Under the pieces are notes generated by a model. That model saw only the letters and a list, made by a program, of their open reading frames with translations, did no database searches and was not told where the DNA came from. A stretch of 64,000 nt of DNA from Nocardia altamirensis NBRC 108246 (GTDB lineage: Bacteria > Actinomycetota > Actinomycetes > Mycobacteriales > Mycobacteriaceae): assembly GCF_001612685.1 (NCBI RefSeq), contig NZ_BDAY01000041.1, forward strand, positions 50,458-114,457, in the 5' to 3' direction. This document shows positions 1 to 7,844 of this stretch, piece after piece. The translations under genes were made by a program, and so were the position numbers. Within the stretch, counting starts at the first letter, position 1, and every line of letters starts with the position of its first letter.

Positions 1-1
1 C

Positions 2-1108
2 GCGTTCGGCGAGCGGGAGACACCGCGCAACGTGTTCGCGGCGCTGCGCGAGGGCGACGTCCTCGTGCACCACCCGTACGACTCGTTCTCCACCAGCGTG
101 CAGCGGTTCATCGAACAGGCCGCCGCGGACCCGCAGGTGCTCGCGATCAAGCAGACCCTCTACCGGACCTCCGGTGACTCACCGATCGTCAACGCGCTCA
201 TCGACGCCGCCGAAGCGGGCAAGCAGGTGGTCGCGCTGGTCGAGATCAAGGCGCGGTTCGACGAGCAGGCCAACATCAAATGGGCACGCGCACTGGAACA
301 AGCGGGCGTGCACGTGGTCTACGGCCTCATCGGCCTCAAGACCCACTGCAAGACCTGTCTGGTGGTCCGGCGCGAAGGTGCGACCATCCGCCGCTACTGC
401 CACATCGGCACCGGCAACTACAACCCGAAGACCGCGCGGCTCTACGAGGACGTCGGATTGCTCACCGCCGCACCGGAAATCGGTGCCGATCTGACCGATT
501 TGTTCAATTCGCTGACCGGTTACTCCCGAAAAGAGAACTACCGCAACCTGCTTGTCGCGCCGCACGGCGTGCGCGCCGGGATCATCGAGCGGATCCAGCA
601 GGAGACCGAACTGGCCAGGCAGGGCAAGGACGCCCGAATCCGGCTGAAGGCCAACGCGATCGTCGACGAGGAGATCATCGACGCGCTGTACCGGGCCTCG
701 CAGGCGGGCGTCCCGGTGCAGATCGTGGTGCGCGGCATCTGCGGGCTGCGCCCCGGCGTGCCTGGCATGAGCGAGAACATCGAGGTCCGTTCGATCCTCG
801 GCCGCTTCCTCGAGCATTCCCGCGTCCTGCACTTCCAGGCCCAGGACCAGTACTGGATCGGCAGTGCCGACATGATGCACCGCAACCTCGACCGGCGCGT
901 GGAAGTGATGGCGCAGGTGAAGGATCCGCGCCTCACCGAGCAGCTCGGGTCGGTCTTCGACTCCGCGTTGGATCCCACCACCCGCTGCTGGGTACTCCAA
1001 TCGGATGGAAACTGGCTGGCGTGGCCGGAGCACACCGGCGACGAGGCTGTGAAAGTACGTGACCACCAAGAGTTCTTGATGCGGCTGCGGAGGCCCGATC
1101 AACAGTGA
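2..1108 (+). CDS. ppk: Polyphosphate kinase 1, C-terminal part (runs in from left edge)
   Basis: PPK1 reversibly moves the terminal phosphate of ATP onto polyphosphate. The frame is open to the left edge, so the start and N-terminal domains lie outside; 368 codons remain of a family usually near 700 residues. What is present are the two phospholipase-D-like C-terminal domains. A THCK motif at 341-352 and a conserved RYCHIGTGNYNPKTA stretch just after it are typical of PPK1, and a second histidine-bearing segment (LEHSRVLHF) lies near nt 810-835. The stop overlaps the next gene by four bases (GTGA), so ppk and mutT1 are translationally coupled, as in mycobacteria. Family assignment is secure. 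Confidence 0.96.
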   Translation, partial: AFGERETPRNVFAALREGDVLVHHPYDSFSTSVQRFIEQAAADPQVLAIKQTLYRTSGDSPIVNALIDAAEAGKQVVALVEIKARFDEQANIKWARALEQAGVHVVYGLIGLKTHCKTCLVVRREGATIRRYCHIGTGNYNPKTARLYEDVGLLTAAPEIGADLTDLFNSLTGYSRKENYRNLLVAPHGVRAGIIERIQQETELARQGKDARIRLKANAIVDEEIIDALYRASQAGVPVQIVVRGICGLRPGVPGMSENIEVRSILGRFLEHSRVLHFQAQDQYWIGSADMMHRNLDRRVEVMAQVKDPRLTEQLGSVFDSALDPTTRCWVLQSDGNWLAWPEHTGDEAVKVRDHQEFLMRLRRPDQQ

Positions 1109-2067
1109 GCGGCACCACGGGGTACGAGCTGGAGGGGGGACCCTTCTGGGATCCCCGAGTGACTGCCAACATTCACGCCGCGGGTGCGGTGCTGTGGCGG
1201 CGCCGACCGGGCGGCACGCTCGAGATCGCTGTCGTCCACCGCCCCAAGTATCAGGATTGGTCGCTGCCCAAGGGCAAGCTCGATCCCGGTGAGACACCGG
1301 TGCTCGCCGCGGTCCGCGAGGTCCGCGAGGAGACCGGGCTCGACTGCAGGCTCGGGCGCTACCTCGGGAAGGTCACGTATCCCGTTCCGGGGCACCGCAA
1401 GCTGAAGCGGGTCGACTACTGGTCGGCCGAGACGGTCGGCGGGGAATTCACCGCCAACGCCGAAGTGGACGTGCTGCAGTGGTATCCGCTGGATCGGGTG
1501 ATGGACCAGTTGTCCTATCCGATGGATCGGCAGGTGGTGCGCTCGTTCACCAGGCTGCCCGCGGACACCCGCACGCTGCTGCTGGTGCGACACGCGAAAG
1601 CTGGTCGGCGCGACCGCTTCTCCGGGCCGGACCCGCTGCGTCCGCTGGACCGCAACGGCCAGGCGCAGGCCCGGGCTCTTGTCCCGAATCTGTTGGCGTT
1701 CGGGGCATCCCGGATCCATTCCGCCGACCCGGTGCGCTGCGTGCAGACGGTGACACCGCTCGCCGAGAAGCTGGACAGCGAGATCATCCTCGAGCCGACA
1801 CTGTCCGAAATCGGTTATGCCGCAGCACAGGACGCGGCGCGGCAGCGGATGGTCGAGCTGGTGCCCGACACCGGGGTTCCCGTTGTGTGCAGTCAGGGCA
1901 AGGTGATTCCGGATCTGTTGCAGTGGTGGGCCACTCGCGACGGCATCACGTTGCCGTCGGCGCGCAATCGCAAAGGCAGTGTGTGGGTACTGTCGTTCGC
2001 GGATCGCAGGCTCGTCGCCGCCGACCATCTGGACCGGTCACTCTCGGCGGACGTCGTACCGTCCTGA
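1105..2067 (+). CDS. mutT1: MutT1-type Nudix hydrolase fused to a histidine phosphatase domain
   Basis: 320 residues with two domains. The N-terminal half is a Nudix hydrolase with the box at residues 57-79 (G-x5-E, then REVREETGL). The C-terminal half, from about residue 155, is a SixA/phosphoglycerate-mutase-like phosphatase opening with the LLVRHAKAG phosphohistidine motif. Mycobacterial MutT1 with this same fusion hydrolyses 8-oxo-(d)GTP and diadenosine polyphosphates; that role is inferred by homology. GTG start overlapping the ppk stop by 4 bp. No SD is needed if translation is coupled. The gene faces hupB across a duplicated terminator region. Confidence 0.94.
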   Translation: MSGTTGYELEGGPFWDPRVTANIHAAGAVLWRRRPGGTLEIAVVHRPKYQDWSLPKGKLDPGETPVLAAVREVREETGLDCRLGRYLGKVTYPVPGHRKLKRVDYWSAETVGGEFTANAEVDVLQWYPLDRVMDQLSYPMDRQVVRSFTRLPADTRTLLLVRHAKAGRRDRFSGPDPLRPLDRNGQAQARALVPNLLAFGASRIHSADPVRCVQTVTPLAEKLDSEIILEPTLSEIGYAAAQDAARQRMVELVPDTGVPVVCSQGKVIPDLLQWWATRDGITLPSARNRKGSVWVLSFADRRLVAADHLDRSLSADVVPS

Positions 2068-2123
2068 GCGTCCCCAGACGCCGCCGTAACGCCCTTGCGC
2101 GGCAAGGTGGGCCGGGCCTCAGA

Positions 2124-2265
2124 ACACGAGCCTGACCGGCCTACACACCGCACAGCTGAAAGATGGACCCTGACAGCCGAAACGGCCCCGGAAGACACGA
2201 GCCTGACCGGCCTACACACCGCACAGCTGAAAGATGGACCCTGACAGCCGAAACGGCCCCGGAAG
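2124..2265. repeat. Perfect tandem duplication, 2 x 71 bp
   Basis: Copy 1 is 2124-2194 and copy 2 is 2195-2265; I read them as identical base for base. The unit ends with CGGCCCCGGAAG, the left arm of the terminator hairpin that follows, so the arm is present twice but its partner arm only once. The repeat lies between the convergent genes mutT1 and hupB and is non-coding. Confidence 0.97.
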
Positions 2266-2286
2266 CGTGCTTCCGGGGCCGTTTCG
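2249..2286. terminator. Bidirectional terminator between mutT1 and hupB
   Basis: Perfect 18-bp inverted repeat (2249-2266 and 2269-2286) with a 2-nt centre. The arms read CGAAACGGCCCCGGAAGC and its complement. AAA/TTT at the arm bases gives a short U-tract in either direction, fitting two convergent genes. Confidence 0.85.
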
Positions 2287-2351
2287 ATCGGTATAGCGGG
2301 TGATTCAGCCTCCCGGCTGCCACCCGGCGCCAATACCGTACTGGCGCAGTA

Positions 2352-3011
2352 CTAGCGGCGACCGCGAGCCGGCGCCTTCTTGGCGGCCGACTTCTTGGCG
2401 GGAGCCTTCTTGGCGACCGTCTTCTTGGCGGCCGTGACCTTCTTGGCAGCCGTCTTCTTGGCGGGAGCCTTCTTCGCGACCGTCTTCTTCACGGCGGTCT
2501 TCTTGGCGACCGTCTTCTTGGCGGCGGCCTTGGTCGCAGTCGTCTTGCGAGCGGCCGTCTTTGCGGGCGCCTTCTTGGCGGCCTTCTTTGCCGTGGTCTT
2601 GGCGGGGCCCTTGGTGGCGGTCGCCTTCTTGGCGGCGGTCTTCTTCGCCGCCGTCTTCTTGGCGGCGGCCTTCTTGGCTGCCACCGGCGCATTCACGCCG
2701 CGCTTAACGGCGGGACCGCTTGCGGCAAGCTTCTGCTTGCCCGCGATCACGGCCTTGAACTGCGCGCCCGGACGGAACGCAGGCACCGAAGTCGGCTTCA
2801 CCTTGACGGTTTCGCCGGTGCGCGGGTTCCGCGCGACTCGCGCCGCACGCTTACGCTGTTCGAACACACCGAATCCGGTGATTGTGACGCTCTGACCCTT
2901 GTGCACCGCGCGCACGATGGTGTCGACCACATGCTCGACTGCCGCGGTGGCCGTGCGCCTGTCTGTACCCAACTTTTCGGTCAGAACGTCGATCAGTTCC
3001 GCCTTGTTCAT
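2352..3011 (-). CDS. hupB: HU-family nucleoid protein with histone-H1-like tail
   Basis: 219 residues. Residues 1-90 are a canonical HU/IHF fold (start MNKAELIDVL; DNA-binding arm with RNPRTGETVKV and PAFRPG). From about residue 110 to the end the protein is a Lys/Ala-rich tail of KKTAAKK and PAKKTAAKK-type repeats, as in mycobacterial HupB, which compacts DNA and binds iron and other ligands. The tail codons give an obvious quasi-repeat at 2360-2700. ATG start preceded by GCGGAGGA 4-5 nt upstream. Transcribed toward mutT1; leuD lies upstream on the same strand, 165 bp away. Confidence 0.97.
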   Translation of the reverse strand: MNKAELIDVLTEKLGTDRRTATAAVEHVVDTIVRAVHKGQSVTITGFGVFEQRKRAARVARNPRTGETVKVKPTSVPAFRPGAQFKAVIAGKQKLAASGPAVKRGVNAPVAAKKAAAKKTAAKKTAAKKATATKGPAKTTAKKAAKKAPAKTAARKTTATKAAAKKTVAKKTAVKKTVAKKAPAKKTAAKKVTAAKKTVAKKAPAKKSAAKKAPARGRR

Positions 3012-3152
3012 TGAATCCTCCGCAGACTAATGGCCCGTCGTCGGACCGACTAGGTACCACGGTAAACCCACAATGGGCAAGAGTCTATGTGCCACGCCAA
3101 AATTCATGTGGTTTAGCACACGTCCAGCTACCGGCCCCCCGTTCATCCAGCT

Positions 3153-3168
3153 AACACCCAGGGGTGTT
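3153..3168 (-). terminator. Weak hairpin after leuCD
   Basis: A 7-bp inverted repeat (AACACCC / GGGTGTT) with a 2-nt centre lies 9 bp past the leuD stop. There is no clear U-run on the minus strand, so terminator activity is uncertain. The remaining bases up to hupB (3012-3152) hold the hupB promoter region, with no further gene. Confidence 0.35.
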
Positions 3169-3176
3169 TAGTGCCT

Positions 3177-3776
3177 CTAAATATGTGCTGGCAGGGTAGT
3201 GGGTTTCCATGCTGGCCTTGTGTTTTCGAACTCGGCGATCGCGTCGCTGCGGCGCAGCGTGAGCCCGATGTCGTCCAATCCTTCGAGCAGACGCCACCGC
3301 GTGTAGTCATCAATATCGAACGGCAACACGGCGGTTCCAGCGGTCACCGTGCGGTCCTCCAGGTCCACAACCAATTCGAGACCGGGCTGTTCCTCGAGCA
3401 ACTTCCAGAGCATTTCGACATCGTTCTGTGACATCTGGGCCGCCAGCAGGCCGCCCTTACCGGCATTGCCGCGGAAGATGTCGGCGAACCGCGACGAGAT
3501 CACGACCCGAAACCCGTAGTCAGACAGCGCCCAGACGGCATGTTCGCGGGACGATCCCGTGCCGAAATCCGGTCCGGCCACCAGCACACTGCCCCGCTTG
3601 TAGGGCTCGACGTTGAGAATGAAGTCGGGATCAGTGCGCCATGCTGCGAACAGTCCGTCCTCGAATCCCGTGCGGGTCACCCGCTTCAGGTACACGGCCG
3701 GGATGATCTGGTCAGTATCCACATTGGAACGACGGAACGGTACGCCGATCCCCTTGTGCACGGTGAAGGCTTCCAT
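3177..3776 (-). CDS. leuD: 3-isopropylmalate dehydratase small subunit
   Basis: LeuD pairs with LeuC to isomerise 2- to 3-isopropylmalate in leucine synthesis. 199 residues, the usual length; begins MEAFTVHKGIGVPF and keeps the conserved NVDTDQIIPA and FGTGSSREHA segments near residues 18-28 and 77-87. The ATG at 3776 is chosen because AGGAG lies 7 nt upstream and the family starts here; the open frame continues further upstream without homology. It begins 35 bp after leuC, forming a leuCD operon. Confidence 0.97.
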   Translation of the reverse strand: MEAFTVHKGIGVPFRRSNVDTDQIIPAVYLKRVTRTGFEDGLFAAWRTDPDFILNVEPYKRGSVLVAGPDFGTGSSREHAVWALSDYGFRVVISSRFADIFRGNAGKGGLLAAQMSQNDVEMLWKLLEEQPGLELVVDLEDRTVTAGTAVLPFDIDDYTRWRLLEGLDDIGLTLRRSDAIAEFENTRPAWKPTTLPAHI

Positions 3777-3811
3777 TGATTCTCCTGAGTCGGTAGAGGT
3801 ATCGCGTCCGG

Positions 3812-5233
3812 TCAGTCCAGATCCGCAGGCGAGGACAGGGTTCCACGGACCGCCGTCGCGGCCGCTACAAGCGGGGAAACCAGGTGCGTACGGCCACCTT
3901 TGCCCTGTCGGCCCTCGAAGTTGCGGTTCGACGTCGACGCGCAGCGCTGGCCCGGCTCGAGCTGATCCGGATTCATTCCCAGGCACATTGAGCAGCCCGC
4001 CTGCCGCCATTCGGCGCCCGCTGCGGCGAAAATCTCACCGAGTCCTTCTAATTCAGCCTGTGCGCGAACCCGCATCGATCCCGGTACAACCAGCATTCGC
4101 ACGCCGTCCGCGACGTGGCGTCCCTTTAAAATCCCGGCCACGGCACGCAAATCCTCGATGCGTCCGTTGGTGCACGATCCGACGAATACCGTGTCGACCG
4201 CCACCTCGCGCAGCGGCGTTCCCGGGGTCAAATCCATGTACCGCAGCGCTTTCTCCGCGGACTCGCGCGCCGTCTCGTCGGCGATCTGGGCGGGGTCGGG
4301 CACCGATTCGCCAAGGGGCGCGCCCTGTCCCGGGTTGGTGCCCCAGGTGACGAACGGGGTCAGCTCGCGCGCGTCGATGTGCACCTCGGCGTCGAACCGC
4401 GCGCCCTCGTCGGTCTTGAGCGACTCCCAGGAGGCCACTGCTGCCGTCCAGTCGTCCCCCTGCGGGGCGTGCGGGCGGCCGGCGAGGAATTCATAGGTTG
4501 TTTCGTCTGGAGCGATCATGCCCGCTCTGGCGCCCGCTTCGATGGACATGTTGCAGATGGTCATTCGGGCCTCCATCGACATGGCCCTGATCGCCTCGCC
4601 GCGGTACTCGAGCACATAACCCTGACCGCCGCCGGTGCCGATCCTCGCGATGACGGCCAGAATCAGGTCTTTGCTCGTAACGCCGGGCCCAAGGGCGCCG
4701 TCGACGGTGATCGCCATCGTCTTGAACGGACGCAGGGAGAGCGTCTGGGTGGCGAGCACGTGCTCCACCTCGGAGGTGCCGATGCCCATCGCCAGCGCGC
4801 CGAACGCGCCGTGCGTCGAGGTGTGACTGTCACCGCAGACCACCGTCATGCCCGGTTGGGTCAGGCCGAGTTGCGGGCCGACCACGTGCACGATGCCCTG
4901 ATCCAGATCGCCCATCGGATGCAACCGAACACCGAATTCCGCACAGTTGCGGCGCAGAGTTTCCACTTGCGTTCGCGAAATCGGATCCGCAATGGGTTTA
5001 TCGATATCGACGGTCGGGACATTGTGGTCCTCGGTCGCGATGGTCAGATCGGGGCGCCGCACCGGCCTGCCTGCGGCGCGGAGGCCGTCGAAGGCCTGCG
5101 GGCTGGTCACTTCGTGCACCAGGTGCAGGTCGATGTAGATCAGGTCGGGTTCGCGCGCTGTGCCCTCTCCCTCGCCACGGGCGACGACATGCTGCTCCCA
5201 CACCTTTTCGGCCATGGTGCGTGGCTGTGCCAT
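3812..5233 (-). CDS. leuC: 3-isopropylmalate dehydratase large subunit
   Basis: 473 residues, aconitase family. The cysteines of the [4Fe-4S] cluster are visible: one in VFVGSCTNGRIED (about residue 350) and two in QAGCSMCLGMNPD (about residues 410-415). VVCGDSHTSTHGAFGAL around residue 130 is the substrate loop. ATG at 5233 with AAGGTG about 8 nt upstream. Divergent from ltbR across 160 bp, the arrangement in which LtbR controls leuCD in mycobacteria and corynebacteria. Confidence 0.97.
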   Translation of the reverse strand: MAQPRTMAEKVWEQHVVARGEGEGTAREPDLIYIDLHLVHEVTSPQAFDGLRAAGRPVRRPDLTIATEDHNVPTVDIDKPIADPISRTQVETLRRNCAEFGVRLHPMGDLDQGIVHVVGPQLGLTQPGMTVVCGDSHTSTHGAFGALAMGIGTSEVEHVLATQTLSLRPFKTMAITVDGALGPGVTSKDLILAVIARIGTGGGQGYVLEYRGEAIRAMSMEARMTICNMSIEAGARAGMIAPDETTYEFLAGRPHAPQGDDWTAAVASWESLKTDEGARFDAEVHIDARELTPFVTWGTNPGQGAPLGESVPDPAQIADETARESAEKALRYMDLTPGTPLREVAVDTVFVGSCTNGRIEDLRAVAGILKGRHVADGVRMLVVPGSMRVRAQAELEGLGEIFAAAGAEWRQAGCSMCLGMNPDQLEPGQRCASTSNRNFEGRQGKGGRTHLVSPLVAAATAVRGTLSSPADLD

Positions 5234-5358
5234 TTTCGATCACCTTTCGACAAGCATCCGCCTCCGCGTTCCGGGCTGAGGACGGCGGCGGCTGCACACG
5301 TTTTTCGGATAGGCGAGATCGGATGTCCGAGCGGATTACCCGTGTCGGCGGTTCCGTG

Positions 5359-5393
5359 TGGATTCCCAACATCCGAGACGCTAGTATCGTTCT
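5359..5393 (+). promoter_or_regulatory. Candidate leaderless promoter of ltbR / leuC-ltbR intergenic region
   Basis: TAGTAT at 5382-5387 fits a TANNNT -10 element and ends 6 nt before the ATG at 5394, so transcription would begin at or next to the start codon. A weak -35 (TGGATT, 5359-5364) lies 17 bp upstream. The LtbR site for leuCD should lie in 5234-5393; I could not fix it to one motif. Confidence 0.55.
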
Positions 5394-6095
5394 ATGAGAC
5401 AGCATAGCGGCATCGGCGTCCTCGACAAAGCAGTGGCGGTGTTGTACGCCGTCGCCGAGCACCCCTGCGGTCTCAACGACCTGTGCGCCCGCACCGGACT
5501 GCCGCGCGCGACCGCACATCGCCTCGCCGTCGGCCTGGAAGTGCATCGCCTGTTGGCGCGCGACAACAGCGGCATGTGGCGGCCGGGCCCCGCACTCGCC
5601 GAGCTGGCCGCAGGCGCCACAGATCCGCTGCTCGAGGCCGCGGCGGCGATCCTGCCCCGGCTACGCGAGATCACCGGCGAAAGCGTCCAGCTGTACCGCC
5701 AGGACGGCAATGCGCGGGTCTGCATCGCGGCCCTCGAACCGCCGGTCGGGCTGCGCGACACCGTTCCCGTCGGCGCGCGGCTGCCGTTGACCGCTGGTTC
5801 GGCCGCCAAAGTCCTGCTCGCCTGGGCCGATCCCGAACTGCAGCGGTCCATCCTCGCCGACGCCGTGTTCGGCGAACGCGCGCTGACCGAGGTGCGCAAG
5901 CGCGGCTGGGCGCAGAGCGCGGCCGAGCGGGCATCCGGCGTGGCGAGCGTGTCCGCACCCGTCCGCGACGCCACCGGGACCGTTGTCGCCGCCGTCTCGG
6001 TATCCGGACCCATCGACCGGATGGGCCGCAGGCCCGGCGCGCGCTGGGCGGCGGACCTGGTCGCGGCGGCGGAGGCGCTACACAAGCGCCTATAA
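5394..6095 (+). CDS. ltbR: IclR-family regulator of leucine biosynthesis (LtbR-like)
   Basis: 233 residues. N-terminal winged helix-turn-helix (residues 5-60, with LCARTGLPRATAHRLAV as recognition region) and a C-terminal IclR effector domain (about 75-233, with LPLTAGSAAKVLLAW). Divergent from leuCD in the same place as mycobacterial Rv2989 and corynebacterial LtbR, which repress leuCD and leuB; the target is inferred from this position. No SD; the promoter -10 sits 6 nt upstream of the ATG, so the mRNA is probably leaderless. Confidence 0.9.
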   Translation: MRQHSGIGVLDKAVAVLYAVAEHPCGLNDLCARTGLPRATAHRLAVGLEVHRLLARDNSGMWRPGPALAELAAGATDPLLEAAAAILPRLREITGESVQLYRQDGNARVCIAALEPPVGLRDTVPVGARLPLTAGSAAKVLLAWADPELQRSILADAVFGERALTEVRKRGWAQSAAERASGVASVSAPVRDATGTVVAAVSVSGPIDRMGRRPGARWAADLVAAAEALHKRL

Positions 6096-6128
6096 CACGT
6101 TCTAGAAATGACTCTCTAGAGTGAGCGA

Positions 6129-6629
6129 ATGGGAGTCAATCAACGGGCACAGATCGTCATGTCCGACACCGAGATCACCGAGTTCCTGGAACGCAGCCGC
6201 ATCGCGACGCTCGCGACCATCGGTCCGAAGGGCACACCGCACCTGACCGCCATGTGGTACGCGCTCATCGACGGTGAACTGTGGTTCGAGACGAAGACGA
6301 AATCGCAGAAGGCGGTCAACCTGCGCCGTGACCCGCGCATCACCTGCATGGTCGAAGCAGGCCAGACCTACGACCAGCTGCGTGGCGTCTCGATCGAAGG
6401 GCACGCCGAGATCGTCGACGACCCCGACAAGCTGTACGCGGTCGGTGTCAGCGTGTGGGAGCGCTACACCGGCCCCTATAGCGAAGAGGTCAGGCCGATG
6501 GTCGAAACCATGCTGCACAAGCGCAGCGCCATCCGCGTCGTCCCCGACCGGATCCGCAGCTGGGATCACCGCAAGCTCGGCCTCCCCCGGCTCCCGCTCG
6601 GCGGAACCACCGCGGCCCCACTCGACTGA
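6129..6629 (+). CDS. PPOX-class, probably F420-dependent oxidoreductase (Rv2991-like)
   Basis: 166 residues, split-barrel pyridoxamine-5'-phosphate-oxidase fold; residues 25-60 (RIATLATIGPKGTPHLTAMW) and the WFETKTKSQKAVNLRRD segment are typical of the actinobacterial flavin/F420 subfamily. It is in the place of Rv2991, which binds F420 in related work; substrate unknown. Only 33 bp separate it from ltbR. TAGAGT at 6117-6122 ends 6 nt before ATG 6129, so this start is probably leaderless; an internal ATG at MSDTEI is the alternative. Confidence 0.85.
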   Translation: MGVNQRAQIVMSDTEITEFLERSRIATLATIGPKGTPHLTAMWYALIDGELWFETKTKSQKAVNLRRDPRITCMVEAGQTYDQLRGVSIEGHAEIVDDPDKLYAVGVSVWERYTGPYSEEVRPMVETMLHKRSAIRVVPDRIRSWDHRKLGLPRLPLGGTTAAPLD

Positions 6630-6789
6630 GCTGCTCCGACACCGAGTTCGACGCCGAGCGAACGCGCACCGATATCGAACTGACATCGTGCGCCGCGCCG
6701 ACTAACGTCGAATCGTTCGACACGAATCGGCCGGGCACCGCCGCCCGCAAGGGCGTGCGCCGCACGGCCGCGACGACGAGGAGCAGGCG

Positions 6790-6987
6790 ATGGCGGATAG
6801 TTCCAACGGCTCAGGCAATCCCGAAGCCTCGAGCGCCGAAGAGGTGAAGCGCAAGTTCAAGGAGGCGCTGGAGCGGAAGAACAAGAACAGCGCCCGAACC
6901 GCCGACCATCTCGACGGCCGTTCCAAGGCCTCCGCGACCCACGGCAACGCCAGCCACAAGCGCGAGTTCCGGCGCAAGAGCGGGTAG
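6790..6987 (+). CDS. Small DUF5302-type protein
   Basis: 65 residues, very hydrophilic and basic: an acidic Ser-rich start, a KRKFKEALERKN helix (about 19-30) and a basic C-terminus ending FRRKSG. This matches small actinobacterial proteins grouped as DUF5302, from memory; no function is known. ATG preceded by GAGGAG 7 nt upstream and followed by a strong terminator. Likely monocistronic. Confidence 0.7.
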   Translation: MADSSNGSGNPEASSAEEVKRKFKEALERKNKNSARTADHLDGRSKASATHGNASHKREFRRKSG

Positions 6988-7001
6988 CTCGTCGGACGAG
7001 A

Positions 7002-7032
7002 AAGGCCCTCCGGTCGATGACCGGGGGGCCTT
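7002..7032 (+). terminator. Terminator after the DUF5302 gene
   Basis: 14-bp stem AAGGCCCTCCGGTC / GACCGGGGGGCCTT with one G-T pair and a 3-nt loop, 14 nt past the stop. Confidence 0.8.
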
Positions 7033-7034
7033 CG

Positions 7035-7376
7035 CTGTGTGTTGGGCCGAATCCGGTGCTCAGCGGGCTTGTGAGGTGTGCAAGTGAGGTTGTCCACTAG
7101 TTGGGATGCGCCGGCGGGCAGCGGTCCTCCAGCGGGCTATCAGGGGGCGATCCGGAGCAGCTCACGGCCAGCGGTAAACCTGCAGCGCGAGACTTCCAAC
7201 AGCAGACGATCAAAAGAGCTGCACGAGTCAATTTTGGATGTCTACATCCACGAGAGGCCTACGCCCCCTTGGCGACGCGCGCGCTGCGCGCGCAGCGCCG
7301 CAGCCGGGGGTCCGGGGGCGAAGCCCGCCGGGTGGGTTGCGGGGGCTTCGCCCCCGCAAGACATTGCGGAACAGAA
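7035..7376. repeat. Non-coding stretch with GC-rich intergenic element
   Basis: No credible gene in these 340 bases. From 7262 to 7357 the sequence is an extreme-GC element containing GCGCGCGCTGCGCGCGC and the perfect hairpin GCGGGGGC-TTC-GCCCCCGC (7339-7357). Text of this kind (GGGGGCGAAGCCC, GGGGGCTTCGCCCCC) is a familiar dispersed intergenic repeat in Nocardia-like genomes; that is from memory, not a search. Confidence 0.6.
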
Positions 7377-7407
7377 AAGGCTCATGCTCTCCATGAGCAT
7401 GAGCCTT
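7377..7407 (-). terminator. Terminator of tRNA-Glu
   Basis: Perfect 13-bp stem (AAGGCTCATGCTC / GAGCATGAGCCTT) with a 5-nt loop. On the minus strand it is followed by TTTTCTGTTCC and lies 9 nt beyond the tRNA-Glu 3' end, a standard intrinsic terminator. Confidence 0.9.
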
Positions 7408-7416
7408 CTATCTGTG

Positions 7417-7489
7417 TAGCCCCGACGGGATTCGAACCCGCGCTACCGCCTTGAGAGGGCGGCGTCCTAGGCCGCTAGACGACGGGGCC
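7417..7489 (-). tRNA. tRNA-Glu (anticodon CTC)
   Basis: 73-nt cloverleaf on the minus strand. Acceptor GGCCCCG pairs with CGGGGCT (G-T at 1-72) with discriminator A. Anticodon stem CCGCC/GGCGG encloses CTCTCAA, giving anticodon CTC. T-arm GCGGG-TTCGAAT-CCCGT. The CCA tail is not encoded. It is in the same orientation as tRNA-Gln and gltX. Confidence 0.96.
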
Positions 7490-7636
7490 AGGACTGCTTC
7501 TCGTTCGCACGAGGAGCACCTTGGTTGATCTTTCGATCGGGAGGCTCGGCAAGCTTAACCGGCCGAGGCCCGGCGATCCAAATCGCCGGTTGCTGTACTG
7601 ATTTCGGCCGCGCACCGATCTCGACAACATTCTCCG

Positions 7637-7708
7637 CTGGGGTACCAGGACTCGAACCTAGAATGGCTGAACCAGAATCAGCTGTGTTGCCAATTACACC
7701 ATACCCCA
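7637..7708 (-). tRNA. tRNA-Gln (anticodon CTG)
   Basis: 72-nt cloverleaf. Acceptor TGGGGTA pairs with TACCCCA; discriminator G. Anticodon loop TTCTGGT in a CTGA/TCAG-type stem gives anticodon CTG. T-arm CTAGG-TTCGAGT-CCTGG. It lies between gltX and tRNA-Glu. In organisms without GlnRS this tRNA is first charged with Glu by GltX and then amidated by GatCAB (gatB is at 55823-57328). Confidence 0.96.
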
Positions 7709-7844
7709 ATGACCTGGTGATTCAGCCTCGCAGTCTGGCTGACTGTGAGGCCGCGTTCCGGGCCGAGAAGAAGACTACCAAACGGCTACCGGTTAACTAC
7801 AAATCGCCTGGTCAAAGCCACATTTTCCGCTGTGCGGACAGTTT

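Noticed and set aside
2360..2700. Regular short repeats that look like a CRISPR or minisatellite
   Set aside because: They are in-frame Lys/Ala codons of the HupB tail with no conserved spacer structure.
7078..7454. Overlapping plus-strand frames beside tRNA-Glu
   Set aside because: They run through the GC-rich repeat and into the tRNA gene; not coding.
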